A stretch of DNA of 61,880 nt from Alphaproteobacteria bacterium (GTDB taxonomy: Bacteria > Pseudomonadota > Alphaproteobacteria > Ferrovibrionales > Ferrovibrionaceae), in NCBI GenBank assembly GCA_018336035.1, contig JAGXRD010000046.1, positions 1-61,880 on the forward strand, given 5' to 3'. The notes below the pieces were generated by a model. The model saw only the letters and a program-made list of their open reading frames with translations. It was not told the DNA's origin and ran no database searches. This document shows, piece after piece, positions 20,173 to 28,271 of this stretch. Position 1 is the first letter of the stretch. Every line of letters begins with the position of its first letter. The translations under genes and the position numbers were made by a program.

Positions 20173-21486
20173 ATGACAGCACTCAAGCGCCTGCTGCCGC
20201 GCAGCCTGTTTGGTCGCTGGCTGGTGCTGCTGGTTGCCCCGGTCGTAGTGCTGCAGGCACTGCTGACCTACATCTTCTACGAACGCCATTGGGACGCCGT
20301 CACGCGCCGCCTCGGACTTGGCCTGGCGGGCGAGATCGCGGTTGTGATCGCGACGCGCGAAAACAACCCAGATCCGATCGTCCTGGCCGACCTGATCCGG
20401 CTGATGGACAATTCGCTGGAAATCAGCATCGACTTCCGGCCTGGCGCCGATTTTCCGCCCAACATCCCGCCGCCCCGGCGCTATTCGATCCTCGACCGCA
20501 TGCTGGTACAGGCGCTCGGCGAACGCGTCTCGCAGCCCTACATGATCGACACCCAGCGCAACGATCGCACTGTCGTCATTTATGTAAAACTGCCGGATGC
20601 GCTGATGACGGTGGCTGCGCCGGAGAATCGCATCTTTTCGACCAGTACCTATGCTTTCGTACTCTGGATGGCCGCCGCCTCGATCGTGCTGCTCGGCATC
20701 GCGGTACTGTTCCTGCGCAACCAGATCAAGCCGATCCGCCGCCTGGCCGAAGCCGCGGATGCCTTTGGTAAAGGCCGCGAAATCGCGGACTTCCGACCGG
20801 CCGGCGCAGAGGAAGTTCGTGCTGCCTCCCGCGCCTTCCTCGCCATGCGGGATCGTATCCGCCGCCATATCCGCGAACGCACCGAAATGCTGGCCGGCGT
20901 AAGCCACGATCTGCGCACGCCACTCACGCGCATGAAGCTACAGCTCTCCATGATGCCGGCCGATCCCGAGGTCGATGAACTGAAGCGCGACATCGATGAA
21001 ATGGAAAAGATGGTCGGCGCCTACCTGGCCTTTGCGCGCGGCCAGAGCGAGCAGCCCGCCGAGCCGACCAACCTGGGCAACCTGATTGCCGAACTGGCCG
21101 ACGATGTGCGACGGCGCGGCCGTGAATTGCAGATCGATATCGAAACCGATCTGACGCTGCCGCTGCGCCGGCTGAGCTTTAAGCGGGCGTTGTCAAACCT
21201 GATCGAAAACGCATTACGTTTCGGCCGCCGCGTACAGCTGAGCGTCACGCGAATGGCAAACCGGGTGGAAATCCGTATCGAGGACGACGGTCCCGGCCTG
21301 CCCGAAAAAGAGCGGCACAAGGTCTTCCGCCCCTTCTACCGCCTCGATCAGGCCCGCCATGGCAGCGGCAATGTCGGCCTTGGCCTGACTATCGCGCGCG
21401 ACGCCGTGCTGGCGCATGGCGGCGAGATTGCACTGGGTCAGTCGCCGATGGGCGGCCTGATGGTGACGATCCGGTTGCCGGTCTGA
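20173..21486 (+). CDS. EnvZ-like sensor histidine kinase
   Basis: A 437-residue inner-membrane kinase. TM1 is about 16-36 and TM2 about 161-181, enclosing a periplasmic sensor of about 120 residues. A HAMP linker comes after TM2 (NQIKPIRRLAEAAD). The H-box SHDLRTPLTR has H245. The ATPase domain shows the N-box with N346, DDGPGLP (371-377) and GSGNVGLGL (397-405). It should phosphorylate the PetR-like regulator encoded 6 bp upstream. The stimulus is not known. It converges on the DUF2914 gene with only 9 bp between stops. Confidence 0.92.
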   Translation: MTALKRLLPRSLFGRWLVLLVAPVVVLQALLTYIFYERHWDAVTRRLGLGLAGEIAVVIATRENNPDPIVLADLIRLMDNSLEISIDFRPGADFPPNIPPPRRYSILDRMLVQALGERVSQPYMIDTQRNDRTVVIYVKLPDALMTVAAPENRIFSTSTYAFVLWMAAASIVLLGIAVLFLRNQIKPIRRLAEAADAFGKGREIADFRPAGAEEVRAASRAFLAMRDRIRRHIRERTEMLAGVSHDLRTPLTRMKLQLSMMPADPEVDELKRDIDEMEKMVGAYLAFARGQSEQPAEPTNLGNLIAELADDVRRRGRELQIDIETDLTLPLRRLSFKRALSNLIENALRFGRRVQLSVTRMANRVEIRIEDDGPGLPEKERHKVFRPFYRLDQARHGSGNVGLGLTIARDAVLAHGGEIALGQSPMGGLMVTIRLPV

Positions 21487-21495
21487 CGACCGGTT

Positions 21496-21924
21496 TCAGT
21501 TCTCTGCGGGCTTGGGCGGCTCGGCGACGGTGAAGCGGCGCTCGGCCTGCAGGCGGCCATCGCTGTCCTTCAGCTGCACCACCCAGTCGCCGGGGAAAAT
21601 CCGCGACTGCGACCAGATGCGCCAGTTACGGCTGACATCGACTCGCGCCTTGGAACGCCCGACTTCTTGATCGTTGCGCATCCAGTGGAACCAGAAGGTC
21701 TCGCCGTTGCGCACCTGCGTGCAGTCGAGACGCGCAAAGCCGTAAGCGCGCTCGGTGCCCACCGGATAGTTGCCCTCGATGGCGCCCTGCGGCTCGAGAT
21801 TGCTCACCAGGTTCGTAAGGATGAACTGCCGCACCACGCAGTCGTGGTCCTGGGCCACTGCCGGAGCGGCAAGGCCGATGGCAATGAGAGACGTGAGAAG
21901 TGCGAAACGGGTTTTTCTTGTCAT
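21496..21924 (-). CDS. Secreted DUF2914-domain protein
   Basis: A 142-residue protein with a clear Sec signal (MTRKTRFALL..., cleavage after AVAQ near residue 25). The rest fits DUF2914: FWFHWMRNDQEVGRSKARVDVSRNWRIWSQSRIFPGDWVVQLKD. The domain is of unknown function, found in periplasmic or membrane-bound proteins. Two Cys (near 29 and 69) may form a disulfide. It lies next to the histidine kinase but on the opposite strand, so no joint function can be claimed. Confidence 0.75.
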   Translation of the reverse strand: MTRKTRFALLTSLIAIGLAAPAVAQDHDCVVRQFILTNLVSNLEPQGAIEGNYPVGTERAYGFARLDCTQVRNGETFWFHWMRNDQEVGRSKARVDVSRNWRIWSQSRIFPGDWVVQLKDSDGRLQAERRFTVAEPPKPAEN

Positions 21925-21984
21925 TGGGCTGGTTCCTGAGCCGGATTGTCGACTCAGGCCAAGGTCCGGTCAATACATACAGGG

Positions 21985-22335
21985 TCAGTACAGGCGCCCG
22001 CCATTCGGCACCGGCTGACCCGGTCCGAGCAGCACCACCTCGTTGTCAGCATCCGGCACGCCCAGCACCAGGATCTCCGACATGAAGGCGCCGATCTGAC
22101 GCGGCGGGAAATTCACCACGGCGATCACCTGGCGGCCGATCAGGCCTTCGGGCGTGTAGTGCCTGGTCAGTTGCGCCGAGGATTTCTTCACCCCCAGGGG
22201 TGAGCCGAAATCGACCCAGAGCTTGATCGCCGGCTTGCGCGCCTCAGGATATGGCTCGGCACGAATCACCGTACCGACACGAATCTCGACCTTCTGAAAA
22301 TCGTCGTAGGTGATCTGTGAAGTGATCTCGCCCAT
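21985..22335 (-). CDS. csaA: CsaA-type tRNA-binding protein
   Basis: A 116-residue OB-fold protein of the CsaA family: ITYDDFQKVEIRVGTVIRAEPYPEARKPAIKLWVDFG, then KKSSAQLTRHYTPEGLIGRQVIAVVNFPPRQIG, and the end VLLGPGQPVPNGGRLY. CsaA is a homodimer that binds tRNA and has been proposed to act as a secretion chaperone in Bacillus. Its role in alphaproteobacteria is unsettled. A terminator of the upstream phasin gene separates the two. Confidence 0.92.
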   Translation of the reverse strand: MGEITSQITYDDFQKVEIRVGTVIRAEPYPEARKPAIKLWVDFGSPLGVKKSSAQLTRHYTPEGLIGRQVIAVVNFPPRQIGAFMSEILVLGVPDADNEVVLLGPGQPVPNGGRLY

Positions 22336-22360
22336 CGCGGTCTCCCGTCAGCAAACCGGC

Positions 22361-22393
22361 AAATAAAAACGGGCGGAGTTTTACTCCGCCCGT
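22361..22393 (-). terminator. Terminator of the phasin gene
   Basis: ACGGGCGGAG (22369-22378) and CTCCGCCCGT (22384-22393) form a perfect 10-bp stem with a 5-nt loop. On the minus strand it is followed by TTTTTATTT. It lies 46 bp after the phasin stop. Confidence 0.88.
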
Positions 22394-22438
22394 CGGTCGT
22401 CTGGCAAATCCTTGCCTGCCGCCTGAGCGGCGGCGGGA

Positions 22439-22870
22439 TTACTTCGCGGTCGGAAGATGCTTGCGCAGCTCTTCCATGTTTTCGTGCAGGCGCTTGTTGA
22501 CCAGATCGAAGGCCTCGGTGTTGGTCTTGGCCAGCATCTCGGACAACTCGCGCAGATTGGCCAGCGCCTTCTCGGCGGCCTGACGCACCACTTCGGCCTG
22601 CTTGGACGGGTTGAGGTCGGCAGCGGCGCCCGGCGTTGCGCCCTTCAGCATGCTGGCGAGTTCTTCCATATTCTCCTTGAAGATCTCGCCCTGGCGCTTG
22701 GCCAGCGCCTGATAGCCCTCATAGGCGCGCTTGTTGGCAGCGACCAGCGCTTCGAAATTCTTCTGCTGGGCGGCGGCCAGAGCGGCGGGATCGAGACCCG
22801 GCAGCTTCAGATCGGCGAACATCTTGCTGAGGTCGAAACTGGCGAACGGATTCTCGGTGGTCTTGCTCAT
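22439..22870 (-). CDS. phaP: Phasin-family protein
   Basis: A 143-residue, Ala- and Glu-rich, almost wholly helical protein with the phasin_2 pattern: AAAQQKNFEALVAANKRAYEGYQALAKRQGEIFKENMEEL. Phasins coat polyhydroxyalkanoate granules and set their size. The gene has its own terminator, a good candidate promoter and a perfect palindrome upstream. The synthase and depolymerase genes are not in the window, so the PHA link comes from the family. Confidence 0.88.
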   Translation of the reverse strand: MSKTTENPFASFDLSKMFADLKLPGLDPAALAAAQQKNFEALVAANKRAYEGYQALAKRQGEIFKENMEELASMLKGATPGAAADLNPSKQAEVVRQAAEKALANLRELSEMLAKTNTEAFDLVNKRLHENMEELRKHLPTAK

Positions 22871-22906
22871 GGCGGGCTCCCGGGGTCAGTCTATGAAACG
22901 CCGGGC

Positions 22907-22935
22907 AAGGTATCGGTGACAGGCCACGACGTCAA
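22907..22935 (-). promoter_or_regulatory. Candidate phasin promoter
   Basis: On the minus strand TTGACG (22930-22935) and TACCTT (22907-22912) are 17 bp apart. The leader would be about 30 nt. The palindrome at 22939-22961 lies directly upstream of the -35 box. Confidence 0.4.
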
Positions 22936-22938
22936 TGA

Positions 22939-22961
22939 ATTATTGTGCGCTGCACAATAAT
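22939..22961. promoter_or_regulatory. Palindromic operator candidate upstream of the phasin gene
   Basis: ATTATTGTGC and GCACAATAAT form a perfect 10-bp inverted repeat around GCT. The core TGC-N3-GCA resembles the TGC-rich sites of PhaR, the PHA-responsive repressor of phasin genes in Paracoccus. It could equally be the site of the TetR protein encoded just upstream. Confidence 0.7.
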
Positions 22962-22988
22962 GAATAACAACAACTTAGCTTCAAAAAC

Positions 22989-23672
22989 TCAGGCAGAGGC
23001 CGTAGCCTTCTCCCGCAGGCGGGACAGCGGCCCCCGCCCGGTCAGCAGGCCGAGAGCCTGCCCCAGACGTTTGTCGAGATGGGCCATGGTGGTGGCCATG
23101 TCCGCGCCATCGTCCTTGAGCCAGACCCGCAGCGTATCGAGGTAGATGCCACCCAGCAGCTTGCGCCGCACGATGCCGGACAGGCCGCCGGCATCCAGTC
23201 CGGCCGCTGCCAGCATCCAGTTGAGCCCCTGGCGCAGGCCGCCGCTGAGGAAACAGGCCAGTGCCACCGGATCGCCCGGCAATTCGCGCATCATCACGCG
23301 GATCGCGGCCTTATGCGGATTCAACGCATCGAACCGCGCCATGATGGCCTCGAACAGGCGGTCTTTCACCGCCGCCGCATCGGCCGGACCGTCGGCCAGG
23401 GCGGGGTCCGGCTCGCCAAGCGCTGTCAGCATGGCCAGATCGATGCGGCGGGCATAGGCGGTCAATAAATCGGTCTTGGAAGAGTATTGCCCATAGAGCG
23501 CGCTGAGCGGCAGACCGCTGGCCTGGGCGATGCGGCCGAGGGTGACGGCCCGCCAGCCCTGTTCGGCCACGAGGTCGAGCATCACAGCCACAGGATCGGC
23601 GGCCGCGGTTGCGCGCTCGGCTTTCACCTTGGGCGAAGCCTTCTTGGTCGCTTTGCCAGTCGTCTTTGCCAT
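22989..23672 (-). CDS. TetR-family transcriptional regulator
   Basis: A 227-residue regulator. The helix-turn-helix lies at about residues 28-75 (VAVMLDLVAEQGWRAVTLGRIAQASGLPLSALYGQYSSKTDLL). The C-terminal ligand domain has no recognised subtype. The first 21 residues are a basic Lys/Ala/Thr tail (MAKTTGKATKKASPKVKAER) which the fold does not need, similar to the tail on MtnP in this window. It is upstream of phaP on the same strand, with the palindrome at 22939-22961 between them. The target is not known. Confidence 0.88.
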   Translation of the reverse strand: MAKTTGKATKKASPKVKAERATAAADPVAVMLDLVAEQGWRAVTLGRIAQASGLPLSALYGQYSSKTDLLTAYARRIDLAMLTALGEPDPALADGPADAAAVKDRLFEAIMARFDALNPHKAAIRVMMRELPGDPVALACFLSGGLRQGLNWMLAAAGLDAGGLSGIVRRKLLGGIYLDTLRVWLKDDGADMATTMAHLDKRLGQALGLLTGRGPLSRLREKATASA

Positions 23673-23735
23673 GGACCGTCTCCGCCTGGAACCCGACCTA
23701 ATCTGGGTGCCCGGCCCGGGAAGAACAAGCCTGAA

Positions 23736-24536
23736 TCAGCCGGCAAGTTCCCGCGACCGCCGCGTGGCGGCCGCAATCGCCTTTTTCATCAGCGGTTCGA
23801 CGCCATCCGGCGCCATTAGCACGTCCAGCGCCGCCTGGGTGGTGCCATTGGGGCTGGTGACGTTCTTGCGCAGCTGGGTCGGGCTTTCCGGGCTGTGCTT
23901 CATCAGAATCCCCGAGCCACTCACTGTAACCCTGGCGAGCCGGGCGGCCAGATCGGCCGGCAGGCCGGCGGCTTCGCCCGCCGCCGCCATGCATTCGGTC
24001 AGCCAGAAGACGTATGCCGGACCCGAACCCGACACGGCGGTCACGGCGTCGATCAGGCCTTCCTCCTCGACCCAGCCGACCTCGCCGATGGCCGAGAGCA
24101 GCGTCTCGCAGAGGGTTTTCTGCTCGGTGCTGACCGCCGGATTGGCGCAGGCAATGGTGATGCCCTCGCCCACCGCCGCCGGCGTGTTGGGAATGCTGCG
24201 CACGATGGCGGCCGACCCGCCCAGCAGACGGTTCAGCGTGGCGATGGTCTTGCCGGCTGCGACCGAGAGGAAGCAGGCGCCGGACGCGGCATAGCGCGCA
24301 TAGGCCGGCACCACGGCATCCATCACCTGCGGCTTCACCGCCAGCAGCACCAGCGCTGGCGCAAAATCGGTGGGAATGGCAGAGGCTTCACTCACCTGTC
24401 GCACGCCCTCGGGCAGGCCCGGTACCGGGTTAGGCTCGACCACGACGACATCTGCAGCCGCGACACCGCGCTGCAGCCAGCCGACCAGCATCGCGCCGCC
24501 CATCTTGCCGCAACCGACCAACAATATGCCCTTCAT
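23736..24536 (-). CDS. proC: Pyrroline-5-carboxylate reductase
   Basis: A 266-residue enzyme for the last step of proline synthesis. The start at 24536 (MKGILLVGCGKMGGAM, the NADPH site) has GGAGAAAG upstream. The open frame continues to 24617 without support. Conserved segments are VLAVKPQ, RSIPNTPAAVGEGI, and AVSGSGPAYVF with the DAVTAVSGSGPAY signature. ybjN lies upstream on the same strand with a hairpin between. Confidence 0.95.
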   Translation of the reverse strand: MKGILLVGCGKMGGAMLVGWLQRGVAAADVVVVEPNPVPGLPEGVRQVSEASAIPTDFAPALVLLAVKPQVMDAVVPAYARYAASGACFLSVAAGKTIATLNRLLGGSAAIVRSIPNTPAAVGEGITIACANPAVSTEQKTLCETLLSAIGEVGWVEEEGLIDAVTAVSGSGPAYVFWLTECMAAAGEAAGLPADLAARLARVTVSGSGILMKHSPESPTQLRKNVTSPNGTTQAALDVLMAPDGVEPLMKKAIAAATRRSRELAG

Positions 24537-24595
24537 GGCGCTTTCTCCCGACACGCAGTCTTCAGCCAATAATGCGCTTTTTGTCGCAGAAACGG

Positions 24596-24634
24596 CGAAG
24601 GCGGGGAAGCGCCGCAACGCTTCACCCGCCTTCG
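24596..24634 (-). other. Long hairpin between ybjN and proC
   Basis: CGAAGGCGGGGAAGCG (24596-24611) pairs with CGCTTC-A-CCCGCCTTCG (24618-24634): a 16-bp stem with a single bulged A and a 6-nt loop. On the minus strand the T-rich stretch comes only about 15 nt later, so it may be a weak terminator or an attenuator before proC. Confidence 0.65.
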
Positions 24635-24662
24635 GAATTCGGAAACGATCGGCCTTGGTGGC

Positions 24663-25166
24663 TTACGCCTCGCCGAGGCACTCGAACATGGCGGCAGCGA
24701 CGGCATCTTCCGGCGTGCGTCCGCCCCAGACCAGGAACTGGAAGGCCGGGTAGAAGCGCTCGCATTCCGACAGGCCGATTTCCATCAGGTCTTCGATCTG
24801 CTCAGTCGTCGCGCCCAGGCCGCCGCGCAGCAGCAAGGCCTGGCGGAACACCACCATGCCTTCTTCGGTCCAGTAATCGAAATGGCCGATCAGGGCCTTC
24901 TCGTTCACATAAGCCAGCAGCGAATGCAGGTCGCGGCGACGATTGACCGGCACCTTCATGTCGAAAGCGCAGGTGAAGCTGAGCGCACCCAGTTCTTCGC
25001 GCCACGAGAACCACATCTGATGTTCGCAGTAGCGGCCCGAGACGCCGACGGTGAGCTCGTCCGTGCCCTGGCGGTCAAAGGGCCATTCATGCTCGCCGAC
25101 GATCTGCTCGACCAGATCGAGCGGATTGAGACGGCTGTAGGTCTCGCTTTCGATGAGAGTCCGCAT
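24663..25166 (-). CDS. YbjN-domain protein
   Basis: A 167-residue protein of the YbjN family (PF10722), a fold related to type III secretion chaperones. Recognisable stretches are VGVSGRYCEHQMWFSWREELGALSFTCAFDMKVP and RRRDLHSLLAYVNEKALIGHFDYW. Function in alphaproteobacteria is unknown. In E. coli ybjN affects motility and stress behaviour. A GGGGGAG ribosome site is present. It is often found beside proC in related genomes, as here. Confidence 0.82.
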   Translation of the reverse strand: MRTLIESETYSRLNPLDLVEQIVGEHEWPFDRQGTDELTVGVSGRYCEHQMWFSWREELGALSFTCAFDMKVPVNRRRDLHSLLAYVNEKALIGHFDYWTEEGMVVFRQALLLRGGLGATTEQIEDLMEIGLSECERFYPAFQFLVWGGRTPEDAVAAAMFECLGEA

Positions 25167-25417
25167 GCGTTAACGCTCCCCCTTGCGGCGGCCGGTCTTC
25201 GGCTGAATGTCCCGGGAATGATTCATCTGGCTGGGAATTTGGCCCCATGCAGCGACAGCAGCGGCCTCAGCCGAGAATGCCCCCATTGGCTCGGCGGACC
25301 ATACATTTAGGTGTCGCGAAACAGAACGAACCATAGATTTAGAGTATTCGCCGGTCATGTGGGGTGCAAGAACAGATTTAGGAAAAATTCATGAAATTCG
25401 CCCGATCCGTGCTCAGG

Positions 25418-25702
25418 TTAGGCTGGGTCGGCGAACCCGTCGTTCCGTTTGGATTCGCCGTTCTGTCCGGATTCGAGTGCTGCGAGGCGTTCGGACAGGC
25501 GGATATTCTCTTCGCGTGCCGCCTGGGCCATCGCCTTCACGGCCTCGAACTCCTCGCGGCTGACCAGTTCCATATCCGCCAGCGCCCGTTCCAGCCGCTG
25601 GCGGAAGGCCTGCTCTACCTCGCCCTTCACACCCTGCAGGGTGCCGAGCGCGCCGGTGGCGATGCGGCTGAGATCGTCGAGCAGGCGATTGTCGGTCTGC
25701 AT
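25418..25702 (-). CDS. ubiK: UbiK-type accessory protein (BMFP, YqiC family)
   Basis: A 94-residue helical protein beginning MQTDNRLLDDLSRIATGALGTLQGVKGEV, followed by the coiled coil FEAVKAMAQAAREENIRLSERLAALE. This is the BMFP/UbiK family. UbiK assists ubiquinone synthesis in proteobacteria and has membrane-fusing activity in vitro. The start at 25702 has GGAG 7 nt upstream. The C-terminal 17 residues are polar and disordered. The 251 bp between this gene and ybjN hold no convincing gene. Confidence 0.82.
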   Translation of the reverse strand: MQTDNRLLDDLSRIATGALGTLQGVKGEVEQAFRQRLERALADMELVSREEFEAVKAMAQAAREENIRLSERLAALESGQNGESKRNDGFADPA

Positions 25703-25932
25703 GGCGCGACTCCAAGCGGAAAATCCTGAGTCCGATATGGCCAGCATCAGCCCCGCCCGCAAGCGCCACAACTGGCGTTTTCCACAGCTATTCCGGCCCG
25801 ACTCCGCCGTGACTCGGTTTGATCCACAGAAAGGTTTGCCGGAGGCCGCCAGCGAGGGCCGGGCGGTTGGAAAGCCGGGGGCCGGATGCTAGGTTCCGCC
25901 GCAACATTTCCCGTCCTGCCAAGCGATTTACC

Positions 25933-27453
25933 GTGACCAACCAGACCACACATTCTCCCGCCGCGGCCGATGCCAGCGGCGAACGCGCCAACCGCGAAGC
26001 CAAGCTGCAGCAACTGCGCCAGCTCGGTCTCGATCCCTATCTGGCGCCGAAATTCCCCAAGTCGCACAAGAATGCCGCCGTGCATGAGCAGTTCGCGCAT
26101 CTGCAGGCCGAGGAAAAGACCGAGGAAAGCGTGGCCGTGGCCGGCCGCGTGATGGCGATGCGCAACAGCGGCATGTTCATCGACCTGGTCGACGATACCG
26201 TGAAGCTGCAGGTCTATACCGGCAAGGACGATGTCCAGGGCCGCTTCGCGCCGGTCATGAAAGCGCTTGATCTCGGCGACATCATCGGCGTGCGCGGCAA
26301 GGTGCGTCGCACCAAGCGCGGCGAAATCACCGTGGATACCGACGAGATCGTGGTGCTGGCCAAGGCGCTGGAGCCGCCGCCGGAAAAGTGGCACGGCCTG
26401 AAGAATGTCGAGCAGCGCTATCGCCATCGCGAATACGACCTGATCGGCAACGAGGAAAGCCGCGCCACGCTGCGCGCCCGCTTCCGCGTGATCCAGTCGA
26501 TCCGCCAGTTCCTGAACGGCGAAGGCTTTTTGGAAGTCGAGACGCCGATGCTGCACAGCATCCCTGGCGGCGCCATTGCCAAGCCGTTCGAGACGCATCA
26601 CAACGCGCTGGATATCCCGCTCTACATGCGCATCGCGCCCGAGCTGCATCTCAAGCGGCTGGTGATCGGCGGCCTGAGCGAGAAGGTATTCGAGATCAAT
26701 CGCTGCTTCCGCAACGAAGGCATCTCACCGCGCCACAATCCTGAATTCACCACCATGGAACTCTATCAGGCCTATGCCGATTACGAGGACATGATGGATA
26801 TCGCCGAGCGCACCATCGCCAATGCGGCAATTGCCGCCACCGGCGGCACCAAGGTGAAGTTCGGCGAGCAGGAAATCGATTTCACGCCGCCGTTCCGCCG
26901 CGCCACCATGCTTGGCCTGATCGAGGAGCACGGCAAGATCAAGCTGGACGGCCTGGACCATGCCGCCGCCCGCGAAGCCGCCAAGAAAGCCGGTGTTGAG
27001 ATCGCGCCGAGCGCCAGTTGGGGCAAGGTGGTGGAAGCCTGTTTCGAGCATTTCGTTGAGCCCAATCTGATCCAGCCGACCCATGTGGTGGCTTTGCCCA
27101 AGGCGATCTCGCCGCTGGCCAAGGCCAACCATGCCAATCCGGCGATTGCCGAGCGTTTCGAGACCTTCTGCAACACCTGGGAGATCGCCAACGCCTTCTC
27201 CGAGTTGGCCGATCCGCAGGAGCAGCGCGCACGCTTTGAAGACCAGCAGAGCCAGCGCGACGGCGGCGACGACGAAGCGCATCGCATCGACGAGGATTTC
27301 CTCAAAGCCCAGTCGGCCGGCATGATGCCGATGGGCGGACTTGGCATCGGCATCGACCGGATCGTGATGCTGCTGACCAATTCGCAGACCATCCGCGAAG
27401 TGATCGCTTTCCCGACACTTCGTCCTCGCACTGAAGGCAGCGCGGAAGAGTGA
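25933..27453 (+). CDS. lysS: Lysyl-tRNA synthetase, class II
   Basis: A 506-residue class II LysRS. The N-terminal OB-fold contains SVAVAGRVMAMRNSGMFIDLVDD. The catalytic motifs are ETPMLHSIPGGAIAKPF, the motif 2 FRNEGISPRHNPEFTTMELY, and the motif 3 GGLGIGIDRIVML near the C-terminus. The start is taken as GTG at 25933 (VTNQTT), but the ribosome site is weak. An upstream in-frame ATG at 25819 would add 38 residues with no family match. lgt starts in the stop codon. A TTTTCCACA, which fits the DnaA-box consensus, lies in the gap upstream at 25778. Confidence 0.93.
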   Translation: MTNQTTHSPAAADASGERANREAKLQQLRQLGLDPYLAPKFPKSHKNAAVHEQFAHLQAEEKTEESVAVAGRVMAMRNSGMFIDLVDDTVKLQVYTGKDDVQGRFAPVMKALDLGDIIGVRGKVRRTKRGEITVDTDEIVVLAKALEPPPEKWHGLKNVEQRYRHREYDLIGNEESRATLRARFRVIQSIRQFLNGEGFLEVETPMLHSIPGGAIAKPFETHHNALDIPLYMRIAPELHLKRLVIGGLSEKVFEINRCFRNEGISPRHNPEFTTMELYQAYADYEDMMDIAERTIANAAIAATGGTKVKFGEQEIDFTPPFRRATMLGLIEEHGKIKLDGLDHAAAREAAKKAGVEIAPSASWGKVVEACFEHFVEPNLIQPTHVVALPKAISPLAKANHANPAIAERFETFCNTWEIANAFSELADPQEQRARFEDQQSQRDGGDDEAHRIDEDFLKAQSAGMMPMGGLGIGIDRIVMLLTNSQTIREVIAFPTLRPRTEGSAEE

Positions 27454-28271
27454 TGCTGTTCACCACCTTACCTGTTCTGGCTTTTCCGGTGATCGATCCG
27501 GTTGCGGTCGCAATCGGACCCTTCGCCGTACGCTGGTATGCCCTGGCCTATATCGCCGGTCTGGTGATCGGCTGGCGCTGGGCGATGAGTATCGCCAAAC
27601 GGCCCGGCAGCGAGATCACACCGGAACAGGTCGATGGCTTCCTGCTCTGGGCCACGCTCGGCGTCGTGCTCGGCGGCCGGCTCGGCTATGTGCTGTTCTA
27701 CAATTTCGGCTACTACATCAATCATCCGGTCGAGATCTTCGCGGTCTGGCAGGGCGGCATGTCGTTCCATGGCGGCATGCTGGGCGTGATCTTCGCCATG
27801 CTGGCCTATTGCCGGCTCAGCAAGATTCCGTTCCTGGCCTTCACGGACGTCATTGCGTGCATCACGCCGATTGGATTGTTCTTCGGCCGCATCGCCAACT
27901 TCATCAATGGCGAACTCTGGGGTCGCGTCGCGCCTGACTTCGCTTATGCCATGGTCTTCCCGACCGGCGGTCCGCTGCCGCGGCATCCGAGCCAGCTCTA
28001 TCAGGCCTTCATGGAAGGCATCCTGCTGTTCCTGCTGATCAACCTTGTGCGCTGGAACAGCCGCGTGATGGATCGCGCGCCGGGCACGCTGTCGGGCGTG
28101 TTCCTGATCGGCTACGGCATGGCGCGCATCCTCGGCGAACTATTCCGCGAGCCCGATGCGCAGATCGGCTATCTCGTGGCCGGCAGCACGATGGGACAAT
28201 GGCTGTCACTGCCGATGGTGCTGTTCGGTATCGGAGTTGTGTGGTGGGCACGCCGGCAGAAAGCGGCGTAA
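27453..28271 (+). CDS. lgt: Prolipoprotein diacylglyceryl transferase
   Basis: A 272-residue inner-membrane enzyme moving diacylglycerol from phosphatidylglycerol to the lipobox Cys. About seven hydrophobic segments are visible. The Lgt signature GRIANFINGE is at 145-154, and the active-site His lies in SFHGGM (about 106). The ATG overlaps the lysS stop by 1 nt (TGATG). It runs into midA and pgeF, a common alphaproteobacterial order. Confidence 0.95.
   Translation: MLFTTLPVLAFPVIDPVAVAIGPFAVRWYALAYIAGLVIGWRWAMSIAKRPGSEITPEQVDGFLLWATLGVVLGGRLGYVLFYNFGYYINHPVEIFAVWQGGMSFHGGMLGVIFAMLAYCRLSKIPFLAFTDVIACITPIGLFFGRIANFINGELWGRVAPDFAYAMVFPTGGPLPRHPSQLYQAFMEGILLFLLINLVRWNSRVMDRAPGTLSGVFLIGYGMARILGELFREPDAQIGYLVAGSTMGQWLSLPMVLFGIGVVWWARRQKAA

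Noticed and set aside
25170-25358. A 62-codon frame upstream of ybjN
   Set aside because: No family match, no good ribosome site, and it lies in a non-coding gap. Chance is the simplest reading.
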